A DNA stretch of 64,000 bases from the NCBI RefSeq assembly GCF_001305595.1, contig NZ_CP012404.1, positions 310,001 to 374,000 of the forward strand. The letters are read 5' to 3'. Source of the DNA: Azospirillum thiophilum. GTDB taxonomy: Bacteria > Pseudomonadota > Alphaproteobacteria > Azospirillales > Azospirillaceae. Below the pieces are notes generated by a model. It did no database searches. It saw only the letters and a program-made list of their open reading frames with translations, and had not been told where the DNA came from. The position numbers were made by a program, and so were the translations under genes. Positions 1 through 9,471 of this stretch are shown here, piece by piece; the first letter of the stretch is position 1; each line of letters opens with the position of its first letter.

Positions 1-1739
1 ACTACCGCGCGACGCTGGAGCAGGCGGTGCGCGATGGCGCGCTCGACGCGCTGAAGGCCCGGCGCGCGGCGCTGCGGGCCGAGGGGCGGCTCTACGGCAT
101 CGGCTACGCCGCGGTGGTCGAGCCGTCGATCTCCAACATGGGTTACATCACCACCGTCCTGACCGCCGAGGAGCGGCGCAAGGCCGGGCCGAAGAACGGC
201 GCGCAGGCGACCGCCAGCGTCGCGGTCGATCCCACCGGCGGCGTGTCGGTGACGGTGGCGTCGGCGCCGCAGGGGCAGGGGCACCGCACCGTGCTGGCCC
301 AGGTGGTGGCCGACGTCTTCGGCCTGCGCTTCGACGACATCCGCGTCAACACCGACCTCGACACCGGCAAGGACGCCTGGTCGATCGCGTCGGGCAACTA
401 TTCCAGCCGCTTCGCCGGGGCGGTGGCGGGGGCGGCGCAGGTGGCGGCGACCCGGCTGCGCGGACGGATGGCGGCGTTGGTCGCCGGTCCGCTGAACTGC
501 CGGGCGGAGGATGTGCGCTTTGCCGGCGGCAGGGTGTTTTCCGAGGCCAACCCGGACAACGGGCTGTCCTTCTCCCGCGTCGCCGCCGCCGGCCACTGGT
601 CGCCCGGCACGCTGCCCGATGGGCAGGAGGCGGCGTTGCGCGAGACCGCCTTCTGGACGCCGGAGCCGCTGAAGGCGCCGACCGACGCCGACCACATTAA
701 CAGCTCCGCCTGCTACGGCTTCATCTTCGACTTCTGCGGGGTGGAGATCGACCGGACCACGGGGGCGCTGCGGATCGACCGCTACGTCACCATGCACGAT
801 GCCGGTCGGCTGCTGAACCCGCTGCTGGTGGAGGGCCAGATCCTGGGCGGCTTCGCCCATGCCGTCGGCGCCGCGCTGTACGAGGAATACGCCTATGGCG
901 ACGACGGCCGGTTCCTGTCCGGCACCTTCGCCGACTATCTGGTGCCGACCGCCTGCGAGGTGCCGGTGCCCGTCATCCTCCACCGCGAAAGCCCGTCGCC
1001 GGTGACGCCGCTCGGCGCCAAGGGGGTGGGGGAGGGGAACTGCATGAGCACCCCGGTCTGCCTCGCCAACGCGGTGGCGGACGCACTGTCCGGTGTGGCG
1101 GCGGGCGAGGTGCCGTCCCTGCCGCTGACCCCGGCCAAGCTTGCGGCGCTGATCCATCCGCCGGAACCGCCGCGCCCGGCATCCGCAGCCGGCTCTGCCG
1201 CCCCGCCGCCGGCCGCGGTGAAGGGCGGGCGGGGCCTGACCGGGGAGGGCAGCCGCGATGTGCCGGCCACCCCCGAACAGGTCTGGGCCATCCTGCTCGA
1301 CCCCAAGGAGCTGGCGGCGCTGCTGCCCGGCTGCGAGGCGCTGGATCTCGTCGGCCCGAATGCCTACCGGGCGGAGGTGGTGGTCGGCATCGGCCCGGTG
1401 CGCGGCCGCTACACCGCGGAGGTGGCGCTGTCCGACCTCGACCCGCCCAACGCGCTGACCCTGACCGGCAGCGGCACCAGCGCGCTCGGCTCGGGCAGCG
1501 GCACCGGGCATGTCACGCTGGAGCGGACGGCGACCGGCACGCGCGTCACCTACCGCTACGGCGCGTCGGTCGGCGGCAAGGTCGCCGCGGTCGGCGGCCG
1601 GATGCTCGACAGCGCGTCCCGCCTGCTGATCGGCCAGTTCTTCGAAAAGCTGGTCGCCCGTGCCGGCGGCCCCGCGGCTTCCGTCAAGCCTCCTTCGCTC
1701 CTGGCGCGGCTGCTGCGCCTTCTGGGACTCACCCGATGA
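1..1739 (+). CDS. Molybdenum hydroxylase large subunit with fused CoxG-like domain (5' partial)
   Basis: C-terminal part of a molybdopterin-binding subunit of the xanthine oxidase/CO dehydrogenase (CoxL) family; the reading frame is open back to base 3, so the start lies outside the window. Family features seen: APQGQGHRT, and GAKGVGEGNCMSTP near the end of the catalytic part, holding the usual glycine-rich GVGE with its glutamate. After a Pro/Ala linker (about 1160-1240) comes a second domain of about 140 residues starting GEGSRDVPATPEQVWAILLD, the SRPBCC/CoxG type that in other operons is a separate gene. The stop overlaps the next start (ATGA). With a CoA ligase downstream the substrate is more likely an organic acid or its CoA ester than CO; the substrate itself cannot be read from sequence. 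Confidence 0.88.
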   Translation, partial: YRATLEQAVRDGALDALKARRAALRAEGRLYGIGYAAVVEPSISNMGYITTVLTAEERRKAGPKNGAQATASVAVDPTGGVSVTVASAPQGQGHRTVLAQVVADVFGLRFDDIRVNTDLDTGKDAWSIASGNYSSRFAGAVAGAAQVAATRLRGRMAALVAGPLNCRAEDVRFAGGRVFSEANPDNGLSFSRVAAAGHWSPGTLPDGQEAALRETAFWTPEPLKAPTDADHINSSACYGFIFDFCGVEIDRTTGALRIDRYVTMHDAGRLLNPLLVEGQILGGFAHAVGAALYEEYAYGDDGRFLSGTFADYLVPTACEVPVPVILHRESPSPVTPLGAKGVGEGNCMSTPVCLANAVADALSGVAAGEVPSLPLTPAKLAALIHPPEPPRPASAAGSAAPPPAAVKGGRGLTGEGSRDVPATPEQVWAILLDPKELAALLPGCEALDLVGPNAYRAEVVVGIGPVRGRYTAEVALSDLDPPNALTLTGSGTSALGSGSGTGHVTLERTATGTRVTYRYGASVGGKVAAVGGRMLDSASRLLIGQFFEKLVARAGGPAASVKPPSLLARLLRLLGLTR

Positions 1740-2572
1740 AACCCGCGTCCTTCGATTATCTGCGGCCGGCGACGGTCGCCGACGCGCTGGCGGCGCTGGC
1801 GGCCGGGGGCGACGACGCCCGCGTGATCGCCGGCGGCCAGTCGCTGATGCCGATGCTGAACATGCGGCTGGTGCAGCCGCGCCTGTTGATCGACCTCAGC
1901 CGGCTGGAGGAGCTGCGCAGCCTGCGCACCGAGGCCGGCTGGCTGACCGTCGGTGCCGCCGTCACCCAGGCCGAGGTGCTGGCCCGCCCGGCCCTGGCGC
2001 GAGAGGTGCCGCTGCTGGCCGCCGCCCTGCCGTGGGTCGGCCATTTCCAGACCCGCAACCGCGGCACGCTCTGCGGCTCGGTCGCCCATGCCGACCCCAG
2101 CGCCGAGACGCCGCTCTGCCTGGTCGCCAGCGGCGGCGAGGTGGTGCTGCGCAATGCTAAGCGCCGCCGCACCGTCGCCGCCGCCGATTTCTTCCTGGGG
2201 CCGCTGACCACGGTGAAGGCGGCGGACGAGATCGTCGAATGCGTGCGCTTCCCGCTGGCGAAGCCGGGCAGCGGCCATGCCTTCCGCGAGATGTCGATGC
2301 GGCATGGCGACTTCGCCATCACCGCCTGCGCCGCCACGGTGGACGGCCACTCTGCCAGCCTTGCCGTCGGTGGGGTCGCCGACCGGCCGACGCTGCGGTC
2401 CTGGCCGCTCGTTTCGGGCGGGCTGCCGCCGGATCTCGACGAGGCGCTGAACGCCTTCGCCTGGGATCTGGGCGGCGACGACGACCAGCATGCCACCGCG
2501 CGCTACCGCCGCGACCTCGTCCGCCGGATCGGCCGCACCGTCCTTGAGGAAGCCCTGTCATGCCGCCGCTGA
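1736..2572 (+). CDS. Molybdenum hydroxylase FAD-binding medium subunit (CoxM type)
   Basis: A 278-residue flavoprotein subunit of the three-part molybdenum hydroxylase; it carries electrons between the 2Fe-2S subunit and the acceptor. The N-terminal FAD-binding motif reads AGGQSLMPMLNMRL, followed by the second flavin motif TRNRGTLCGSVAHADP, both standard for the CoxM/xanthine dehydrogenase medium chain. Length matches the family (about 270-300). Its start overlaps the large-subunit stop by 4 bases and its end overlaps the small subunit by 13, so the three are probably translationally coupled. Confidence 0.92.
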   Translation: MKPASFDYLRPATVADALAALAAGGDDARVIAGGQSLMPMLNMRLVQPRLLIDLSRLEELRSLRTEAGWLTVGAAVTQAEVLARPALAREVPLLAAALPWVGHFQTRNRGTLCGSVAHADPSAETPLCLVASGGEVVLRNAKRRRTVAAADFFLGPLTTVKAADEIVECVRFPLAKPGSGHAFREMSMRHGDFAITACAATVDGHSASLAVGGVADRPTLRSWPLVSGGLPPDLDEALNAFAWDLGGDDDQHATARYRRDLVRRIGRTVLEEALSCRR

Positions 2573-3099
2573 CGTCCCAAGCCTCCCCGCCGGTTTTGGC
2601 GGCGGAGACGCGCCATGCCGTCTCCATCGTCCTGAACGGCACGCCGCGCAGCGGCCACGCCCATCCGCGCCTGCTGCTGAGCGATTTCCTGCGCCACGAG
2701 CTGGGCGCCCACGGCACCCGCGTCGGCTGCGAGCATGGCGTGTGCGGCGCCTGCACCGTCCGCATCGACGGCGTGGCGGTCCGTGCCTGCCTGACGCTGG
2801 CGGTGCAGGCCGACGGCCGGCGCATCGACACCGTCGAGGGGCTGGCGGCGGCCAACGGGGGGCGGATGACCGCGCTCCAGGAGGCGTTCCGCCGGCACCA
2901 CGCCCTGCAATGCGGCTTCTGCACGGCCGGCATCCTGATGTCGCTGACCGATTACCTGGGCCGCACCCCCAAACCCACCGAAGAGGAGCTACGCGACATG
3001 CTGAGCGGCCATCTTTGCCGCTGCACCGGCTATGCCGGCATCGTCCGCGCGGTGATGGAGGTCACAGGCCAGACGATGAAGGAGGGCGGTCATGTTTGA
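2560..3099 (+). CDS. Molybdenum hydroxylase 2Fe-2S small subunit (CoxS type)
   Basis: A 179-residue iron-sulfur subunit carrying two [2Fe-2S] clusters. The plant-ferredoxin-type motif GCEHGVCGACTV with a later Cys (RACL) and the C-terminal cluster motif CGFCTAGILMS then HLCRCTGY are complete. The N-terminus is about 15 residues longer than usual before the first beta strand (VSIVLNG), so a later start is possible, but the ATG at 2560 couples to the upstream gene. It overlaps the CoA ligase gene by 8 bases. Confidence 0.93.
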   Translation: MPPLTSQASPPVLAAETRHAVSIVLNGTPRSGHAHPRLLLSDFLRHELGAHGTRVGCEHGVCGACTVRIDGVAVRACLTLAVQADGRRIDTVEGLAAANGGRMTALQEAFRRHHALQCGFCTAGILMSLTDYLGRTPKPTEEELRDMLSGHLCRCTGYAGIVRAVMEVTGQTMKEGGHV

Positions 3100-4636
3100 C
3101 CTCGGCCGCAGCATCCTGGCCAGTGCGGAGCGCAGCCCCGACACGCTCGCCATCGTCGACGGCGGCCTGCGGCTGACCTACGCGCAGTGGCTGGACCGCA
3201 TCCGCCGGCTGGTCGGCGCCTTCGACCGGTTCGGCCTCCATCCCGGCGACCGCATCGCCACCGCGCTGCAGAACACATGGGAGATGGCGACCATCCATTG
3301 GGCCTGCCAGCTGGCCGGCATCGCCATCGTGCCGCTGAACTGGCGGGTGAAGGCCGACGAGCTGGATTACTGCCTGCCCAATGCCGAGGTGCGCGCCCTG
3401 TTCCATCAGGACGTGTCGGCCGACGCCGTCGGGGACTCCGCCGCGGCGCGGGCGCTGCCCCGTATCGCGGTCGGCGATACCGGTGGCGGCCACTCCGGGC
3501 ACCGCTTCGCCGACCTGCTGGACGGCGACCCGGCCCCGGCGCAGCCCCGCGCCACGACGGAGCATGTCTCGCTGTTCCTCTACACCTCCGGCACCACCGG
3601 CAAGCCCAAGGGCGTGCCGCGCCGCCACCGGACCGAGCGGGCCGCCGCCGTCGCCCATGTCGCCCAGAACTGCTACCACCGGGGCGAGCGCACGCTGGGG
3701 GTGATGCCGCTCTACCACACGATGGGGGTGCGCTCGCTGCTGGCGATGGCGCTGGTCGACGGCTGCTTCGTCTGCCTGCCGCGCTTCGACACCGCCCGCG
3801 CCCTGGAGCTGATCGCGGCGGAACGGCTGACCTGCCTCTATCTGGTGCCGACGCTCTATCACGACCTGCTGGCCGACCCGGCATTCGCCGCGACCGACGT
3901 GTCGTCGGTGCGCAAGCTGGGCTTCGCCGGGGCGTCGATGACCGACGGCCTGCTGAAGCGGCTGGACGCCGCCTTCCGGCCCGAGCTGTTCGTCAACCAT
4001 TACGGCTCGTCGGAGATCTACACCTTCACCATCGACCAGAACGCGCCGGCCAAGCCGGGATCGGCCGGCAAGGCGGCGCTGAACCAGCGCATCCGCATCG
4101 TCCGCCTCGGCAGCTTCGATCCGGAGGAGCGGGCGGCGGCCGGGGAGGAGGGGCAGATCGTCGCCGACCTGTCGGGGGACGAGTCCTTCGAGGGCTATTG
4201 GAAACGGCCGGACGCCGACGCCAAGGCGCTGCATGCCGGCTGGTACTTCACCGGCGACATCGGCTTCCTCGACGGCGACGGCGACCTGTTCGTCACCGGC
4301 CGGGTCGACGACATGATCATCACCGGCGGCGAGAACGTCTCGCCGGTCGAGATCGAAAGCGTGCTGTCGCTGCATGACGGCGTGCTGGAGGTGGCGGTCG
4401 CCGGCCTGCCCGACGAGCGCTGGGGCCAGCGGGTCGTCGCCTTCGTCAAGCGCGCCCGCGGCGTCGAGGCCAAGGATCTCGACGAGCATTGCCGCACCTC
4501 CGGTCTCGCCAACTTCAAGCGCCCGCGCGAGTACGTCTTCCTCGACGAAATCCCGAAATCGCCGGTCGGCAAGATCCTGCGCCGCAAGCTGCAGGCCGGC
4601 GAGTTCGCGCTCGAAAACGGCCCGGCCGCCCCCTGA
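3092..4636 (+). CDS. Class I adenylate-forming acyl-CoA ligase
   Basis: A 514-residue AMP-forming ligase that would activate a carboxylic acid to its CoA thioester through an acyl-adenylate. Motifs: P-loop TSGTTGKPKG near residue 168, the adenylate-binding region YGSSEIYTF, TGDIGFLDGDGDL, the hinge GRVDDMIITGGENV, and the C-terminal catalytic lysine in SPVGKILRRKL. Length is normal for the family. Placed between the hydroxylase subunits and a crotonase, it probably makes the CoA ester acted on by this pathway. Substrate is unknown; benzoate- or cyclohexanecarboxylate-like acids fit the context but are not shown by the sequence. Confidence 0.92.
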   Translation: MFDLGRSILASAERSPDTLAIVDGGLRLTYAQWLDRIRRLVGAFDRFGLHPGDRIATALQNTWEMATIHWACQLAGIAIVPLNWRVKADELDYCLPNAEVRALFHQDVSADAVGDSAAARALPRIAVGDTGGGHSGHRFADLLDGDPAPAQPRATTEHVSLFLYTSGTTGKPKGVPRRHRTERAAAVAHVAQNCYHRGERTLGVMPLYHTMGVRSLLAMALVDGCFVCLPRFDTARALELIAAERLTCLYLVPTLYHDLLADPAFAATDVSSVRKLGFAGASMTDGLLKRLDAAFRPELFVNHYGSSEIYTFTIDQNAPAKPGSAGKAALNQRIRIVRLGSFDPEERAAAGEEGQIVADLSGDESFEGYWKRPDADAKALHAGWYFTGDIGFLDGDGDLFVTGRVDDMIITGGENVSPVEIESVLSLHDGVLEVAVAGLPDERWGQRVVAFVKRARGVEAKDLDEHCRTSGLANFKRPREYVFLDEIPKSPVGKILRRKLQAGEFALENGPAAP

Positions 4637-4677
4637 CCCCACCCCATCCAGTCCAGTCCTTTCAGGAGTTCCGCACC

Positions 4678-5487
4678 GTGACCCCCTATCGTTTCGACAG
4701 CACCGACCGCCTGCTCGCCGACCTCGACGGCTTCCGCGTGGAGATCGACGAGGCCAATGAGCGTGCCGACATCGTGCTGGACCGCCCGCCCTTCAACATC
4801 GTCAGCATGCTCCAGCGCGACCAGTTCGGCGCCGTGTTCGCCGCACTGGACCGCGATCCCAGGGTGCGGGTGATCGTCCTGCGCGCCGAGGGCGAGAATT
4901 TCTCGTCCGGCGGCAGGATCGCCGGCTTCATGGAGATGTCGGCGGAGCATGTGTCGGAGCTGGCGGTCAACATCGCCGCTCCGGAACGCTGCCGCAAGCC
5001 GGTGATCGCCCAGGTCCGCGGCTATTGCTTCGGCGTCGGGTTCGAGCTGTCGCTGGCCTGCGATTTCCGCATCGCGTCGGAGACCGCGCAGTTCGCCCTG
5101 CCGGAGATGCGCATCGGCATGATCCCCGGCTCCGGCGGGTCGGCCCGCCTGCTGCACATGATCGGCATCTGCCGGACCAAGGACATGGTGATGCGGGCCA
5201 AGCGCATTCCCGGCCGTCAGGCGGCCGACTGGGGCTTCGTCACCGACTGCGTGGCCGACGCCGAGCTGGAGACGGCGGTCGCCGCGCTGGTCGACGAGCT
5301 GCGCGGCTTCTCGCCGCTGGCCCAGCGCACCATCAAGGGCGTGCTGAACCGCGGCAACAACGTGTCGGTCGACGGCGCCATCGAGATCGAGGGGCAGGCC
5401 TACGGCCGCCTGCGCGGCTCGGAGGACTTCAAGGAGGGCGTCGCCTCCTTCACCGAGAAGCGCAAGCCGGTCTTCAAGGGCGTCTGA
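4678..5487 (+). CDS. Enoyl-CoA hydratase/isomerase family (crotonase) protein
   Basis: Crotonase-fold protein of 269 residues. The GTG at 4678 is chosen because AGGAG lies 9 bases upstream and the protein then begins at the family's usual first strand region. Visible motifs are the first oxyanion-hole segment FSSGGRIAGF, the second, GYCFGVGFELSLACDFRIAS, and the active-site helix PEMRIGMIPGSGGSARL. It likely hydrates, isomerises or hydrolyses a CoA ester made by the upstream ligase. A 41-bp gap separates it from the ligase, so it is in the same operon. The exact reaction (hydratase, isomerase or ring-opening hydrolase) is not decided by these motifs. Confidence 0.88.
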   Translation: MTPYRFDSTDRLLADLDGFRVEIDEANERADIVLDRPPFNIVSMLQRDQFGAVFAALDRDPRVRVIVLRAEGENFSSGGRIAGFMEMSAEHVSELAVNIAAPERCRKPVIAQVRGYCFGVGFELSLACDFRIASETAQFALPEMRIGMIPGSGGSARLLHMIGICRTKDMVMRAKRIPGRQAADWGFVTDCVADAELETAVAALVDELRGFSPLAQRTIKGVLNRGNNVSVDGAIEIEGQAYGRLRGSEDFKEGVASFTEKRKPVFKGV

Positions 5488-5545
5488 CCGACGCCTCCAG
5501 GCACGGACAACAAAGCACGGACCCCATAGGGAGGAACCAAAAATC

Positions 5546-6730
5546 ATGACCAAGACCACGCTTCTCGGCACCGCCGCGCTCGTCCTGCTCGGACTGGCCG
5601 GCGGCGCGTCCGCCGCCGAACCCATCCGCATCGGGGTGGTGACCCCGCTGTCGGGCACCTATGCGCCGATCGGCCAGCAGGTCCGTTGGGGGCTGGAACT
5701 GGCGACGAAGGAGGTCAACGCCGCCGGCGGCGTCATGGGGCGCCAGATCGAGCTGCTGTTCGAGGATGAGGAGGCCAACCCCGCCGTCGCGACCCAGAAG
5801 GCGGAGAAGCTGTTCCAGGTCAACAAGGTCGATTTCCTGACCGGAACCGTCAATTCCGGCTCGACCCTGGCGGTCGGGCAACTGGCCGAGCGCAACGGCC
5901 GGCTGATCGCCACCACCGTCTCCTTCTCCGACGCCATCACCACCGACAAATGCTCGCCCAACGTCTTCCGGGTGAACGCGCGGGCGGGGCAGCAGTCGGC
6001 GGCGCTGGCGGAATGGTTGGCCAAGGACAAGCCGAAAGCCAAGGTCTATTATCTCGGCCCCGACTACGAGATGGGCCGTTCCACCGTCGCGGCCTTCAAG
6101 GCGGCGGCGGAGAAGACCGGGGCGCAATCGACCGGCGAGGTGTTCGCGCCGCTCGGCAGCAAGGATTACTCGCAGTATTTCGGCCAGCTCCGCGCCGCGC
6201 GGCCCAGCGTGCTCTACACCTCCACCGCCGGCAACGACACCGTGCGGCTGCTGACGCAGATGGGCGAGTACGGGCTGCTGCGCAACCTGACCATCGTCGG
6301 CGCGTCCGGCACCGTCACCGCCCAGAACATCGGCGCCATCGGCAAGGCGGCCGACGGCTTCGTCACCGGCGTCGGCTATTCGGCGGAACTGGCGTCGCCG
6401 GAGAACAAGGCCTTCGTCGCCGCCTTCCGCAAGGCCTACGACACCGCCCCCGACCTCTACGGCGCCGATAGCTACGGCCTGATCGGCTTCTTCAAGGCTG
6501 CGGTCGAGAAGGCCGGCGGCACCGACACCGACGCGCTGCGCAAGGCGATGGAAGGGCTGAGCTGGGCGACGCCGCAGGGCACCAAGACCATGCGGGCCGG
6601 CGACCATCAGGCGGTGCAGGACATGTACGCCGTGCGCATCGCGGCGGACGGCAACAGCCCCCGCTTCGACGTCGTCGGCACCGTTCCGGGCGACGCCGCC
6701 ATCGGGCCGGACCAATGCACCCGGTTCTGA
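5546..6730 (+). CDS. ABC importer periplasmic substrate-binding protein (LivK type)
   Basis: A 394-residue type I periplasmic binding protein of the leucine/isoleucine/valine class. A clear signal peptide (MTKTTLLGTAALVLLGLAGG, cleavage likely after ASA) precedes IRIGVVTPLSGTYAPIGQQ, the typical first strand and loop of the family. It is the first gene of the transporter part of the operon, 58 bp after the crotonase and 25 bp before the first permease; GGGAGG sits about 12 bases before the start. LivK-type proteins next to CoA ligases commonly bind aromatic or dicarboxylic acids; the ligand here is inferred only. Confidence 0.9.
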   Translation: MTKTTLLGTAALVLLGLAGGASAAEPIRIGVVTPLSGTYAPIGQQVRWGLELATKEVNAAGGVMGRQIELLFEDEEANPAVATQKAEKLFQVNKVDFLTGTVNSGSTLAVGQLAERNGRLIATTVSFSDAITTDKCSPNVFRVNARAGQQSAALAEWLAKDKPKAKVYYLGPDYEMGRSTVAAFKAAAEKTGAQSTGEVFAPLGSKDYSQYFGQLRAARPSVLYTSTAGNDTVRLLTQMGEYGLLRNLTIVGASGTVTAQNIGAIGKAADGFVTGVGYSAELASPENKAFVAAFRKAYDTAPDLYGADSYGLIGFFKAAVEKAGGTDTDALRKAMEGLSWATPQGTKTMRAGDHQAVQDMYAVRIAADGNSPRFDVVGTVPGDAAIGPDQCTRF

Positions 6731-6755
6731 GGACGCATTCAAGGAGCCGACGGCC

Positions 6756-7649
6756 ATGGCCGATCTCATCGACTATCTGCAATTCGTCCTGGCGCCGCAG
6801 GCGCTGAACGGCCTGTCGCTCGGGGTTGCCGTCGTCCTGATGGCGCTGGGCCTGACCATCATCTTCGGGCTGCTGGACGTCATCAACATGGCCCATGGCG
6901 AGTTCTACGCCATGGGCGCCTTCCTGGCGCTGACCCTGGCCGGGCTGGGGGTCGGCTTCTGGGCGCTGCTGGTGCTGGTGCCGCTGCTGATGCTGCCGAT
7001 CGGCTGGCTGGCCGAGCGCTGGCTGATCGCGCGGGTCTTCCACAGCCGTGACCGCCACATCCTGACCCTGCTGCTGACCTTCGGGCTGGGGATGATCCTG
7101 GAGGACCTGCTGAAGCTGGTCTACGGCCCCAACACCCTGCGTCCCGAAAACCCGATCGAGGGCGGCACCGAGATCCTCGGCATGTTCCTGCCGAACTACC
7201 GGCTGTTCCTGATCGGTTTCGGCCTCGCGCTGATCGCCGCGGTCTGGCTGGTCGTCTTCCGCACCGGGCTCGGCGCCATGGTGCGGGCGGCCGCCTTCGA
7301 CAAGGACATGGCCTCGTCGCTGGGGGTGCCGGTGCGCCGGGTCTATGCCGGCACCTTCGCCTTCGGGGTGGCGCTGGCCGGCCTGTCCGGCGTACTGCTG
7401 GCGCCGATCTACTCGGTGTTCCCGACCATGGGCCGCGACTTCATCCTGATGGCCTTCACCGTGGTGATCGTCGGCGGTATGGGCTCGATCCAGGGGGCGG
7501 TCGTCGCCGGCCTGCTGCTGACCCAGGTGCAGGCGCTGTCCAGCCTCTACATCTCGCCGGTCTGGTCGGACCCGCTGGTGTTCGGGATCATGGTGCTGGT
7601 GCTGATGGTCCGGCCGCAGGGCCTGTTCGGGAGGCTGGGACATGCCTGA
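6756..7649 (+). CDS. ABC importer permease (LivH type)
   Basis: Integral membrane permease of 297 residues with about eight hydrophobic segments. The N-terminal GLSLGVAVVLMALGLTIIFG followed by DVINMAHGEFYAMGAF is the diagnostic LivH start, and the segment near 7450-7500 (VIVGGMGSIQGAVVAGLL) is the conserved coupling region with the ATPases. AAGGAG precedes the ATG. It overlaps the second permease by 8 bases. Works with the downstream LivM-type permease and two ATPases as one importer in the inner membrane. Confidence 0.92.
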   Translation: MADLIDYLQFVLAPQALNGLSLGVAVVLMALGLTIIFGLLDVINMAHGEFYAMGAFLALTLAGLGVGFWALLVLVPLLMLPIGWLAERWLIARVFHSRDRHILTLLLTFGLGMILEDLLKLVYGPNTLRPENPIEGGTEILGMFLPNYRLFLIGFGLALIAAVWLVVFRTGLGAMVRAAAFDKDMASSLGVPVRRVYAGTFAFGVALAGLSGVLLAPIYSVFPTMGRDFILMAFTVVIVGGMGSIQGAVVAGLLLTQVQALSSLYISPVWSDPLVFGIMVLVLMVRPQGLFGRLGHA

Positions 7650-8685
7650 GGCCACCAGTTTGCGCACCCTGTCCGACCCCGGCCGCGCCGGGCCGGTTTC
7701 CCGGCTTTCCCGTCTGGCCCCGGTCCATTGGCTGGCCCTGGCCTTCCTCGCCGCGGCGCTGGGCTTCGCCGCCGTCGCCTGGGCGACCGGCAACGGCTTC
7801 TACCTGCGGCTGGCGACCGAGGCGCTGATCTTCGCCGGGCTGGCGATGAGCGTCGACCTGCTGCTGGGCTACACCGGCCTCCTGTCGCTGGGGCAGGCGC
7901 TGTATTTCGGGCTGGGCGCCTATGTCTCGGCGCTGGTCCTGCGCGACGTCGCGGCCAGCTTCTGGCTGGCGATGGCGGCGGCCCTGCTGGCGGGGGCGCT
8001 GGCCGGGCTGATCGGCGGCGTCATCGCCAACCGGGTGAAGGGCGTCTATTTCGCCCTCATCACCTTCGGGCTGGCCCAGGTCGCCGCCAAGACCGTCTAC
8101 AACACCCGCGCGCTCGGCGCGTCGGACGGGCTGATCGGCATCCCGCAGATCCGGGTCGGCTTCGGTCCGCTCAGCCTCGACACCGCCGACCCGCTGTCCT
8201 TCTTCCTGCTGGTGCTGGCCCTGACCGTGGCGGCCTATGCCGGGCTGGCCTATCTGATGGACGCGCCGTTCGGCCGGACGCTGGCCGCCATCCGCGCCAA
8301 CGAGAAGCGCGTGCCGTTCCTGGGCTTCGACGCCTGGCGCTACAAGCTGGCGGTCTATGTGCTGGCGGCCTGCGTCGCAGCAACGGCGGGGGCGCTCTAT
8401 CCGATGCTGCGCGGCTTCGTCTCGCCCGAACTGATGTTCTTCGAGACCTCCGGCAACGCCGTCATCACCGTCATCGTCGGCGGGGTCGGCACGCTGATCG
8501 GGCCGGTGGTGGGCAGCCTGCTGCTGACCGCCCTGCGCTCGGTCGTCGGATCCTGGACCGAGCATCACCTGATCGTCGTGGGGGTCATCTTCATGCTGTC
8601 CGTCATCTTCCTGCGCAAGGGGCTGGTCGGCGCCCTGCTGGCCCGGCTGGGCCGCCGCGGCGACCAGGGGAGGGCGGCCCGATGA
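7642..8685 (+). CDS. ABC importer permease (LivM type)
   Basis: Second membrane permease, 347 residues. The start of the LivM domain proper is at ALIFAGLAMSVDLLLGYTG, followed by LLSLGQALYFGLGAYVSAL; the conserved cytoplasmic coupling segment is VGGVGTLIGPVVGSLLL near 8480-8530. About 25 residues precede the first membrane segment. Its stop overlaps the ATG of the first ATPase (ATGA). Forms the transmembrane heterodimer with the LivH-type subunit. Confidence 0.92.
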   Translation: MPEATSLRTLSDPGRAGPVSRLSRLAPVHWLALAFLAAALGFAAVAWATGNGFYLRLATEALIFAGLAMSVDLLLGYTGLLSLGQALYFGLGAYVSALVLRDVAASFWLAMAAALLAGALAGLIGGVIANRVKGVYFALITFGLAQVAAKTVYNTRALGASDGLIGIPQIRVGFGPLSLDTADPLSFFLLVLALTVAAYAGLAYLMDAPFGRTLAAIRANEKRVPFLGFDAWRYKLAVYVLAACVAATAGALYPMLRGFVSPELMFFETSGNAVITVIVGGVGTLIGPVVGSLLLTALRSVVGSWTEHHLIVVGVIFMLSVIFLRKGLVGALLARLGRRGDQGRAAR

Positions 8686-9464
8686 CGGCATCCTCCCTCA
8701 GGACGGCGGCGACGGGCGCGGGCCGCGCCTGTGCACTGGGCGTGCGCGACCTGTCGGTGAATTTCGGCGGGCTCCAGGCGGTGGCGGGCGTCGGCTTCGA
8801 TGCCGCCGCCGGCCGGATCACCTCGGTCATCGGTCCCAACGGCGCGGGCAAGAGCACGCTGTTCAACCTGATCAGCGGCGCCATCCGCCCGACCGGCGGC
8901 CGGGTGACGCTGGACGGCGCCGACGTCACCGGGCGGTCGCCCGACCGGCTGCTCGCCGCCGGGCTGGCTCGCTCCTTCCAGATCACCAACCTGTTCTTCG
9001 AGCTGCCGGTCCTGGAGAACCTGCGGATCGCGGCCCAGGTGCTGGAGCGGCCCTGGCACGCGCTGCGTCCGGTCGGCCACAGCCGCCGGGCGCTGGCCAA
9101 GGCCGACGCGCTGCTGGAGCGGTTCGGCCTGTCGGCCAAGGCGCGCGAGCTTGCCGGCAACCTGTCGCACGGCGAGCAGCGGCGGCTGGAGATCGCGGTG
9201 GCGCTGGCCGCCGAACCGCGGGTGCTGCTGCTGGACGAGCCGACCCAGGGCATGAGCCACGGCGACACGGCGGACACCGGCGCGCTGATCCGCTCGCTGG
9301 CCGGCGACCTGACGGTGCTGCTGATCGAACACGACATCGGTCTGGTGATGAGCCTGTCGGACCATGTCGTCGTGATGGCGCAGGGCCGCAAGATCGCCGA
9401 GGGGCCACCCATGGCGGTGCGCGCCGATCCGGCCGTCCAGGCCGCCTATTTCGGACACAGGTGA
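8682..9464 (+). CDS. ABC importer ATPase (LivG type)
   Basis: A 260-residue ABC ATPase. Walker A GPNGAGKST, Q-loop RSFQITNLF (typical of LivG), signature LSHGEQRRLEIA (family form of LSGGQ), Walker B VLLLDEPTQGMS, and switch His in LLIEHDIGLVM are all present. The start is set by the ATGA overlap with the LivM gene; the first 18 residues before LGVRDLSVNFGG are not part of the domain. It pairs with the LivF-type subunit to power the importer. Confidence 0.93.
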   Translation: MTASSLRTAATGAGRACALGVRDLSVNFGGLQAVAGVGFDAAAGRITSVIGPNGAGKSTLFNLISGAIRPTGGRVTLDGADVTGRSPDRLLAAGLARSFQITNLFFELPVLENLRIAAQVLERPWHALRPVGHSRRALAKADALLERFGLSAKARELAGNLSHGEQRRLEIAVALAAEPRVLLLDEPTQGMSHGDTADTGALIRSLAGDLTVLLIEHDIGLVMSLSDHVVVMAQGRKIAEGPPMAVRADPAVQAAYFGHR

Positions 9465-9471
9465 CGCCATC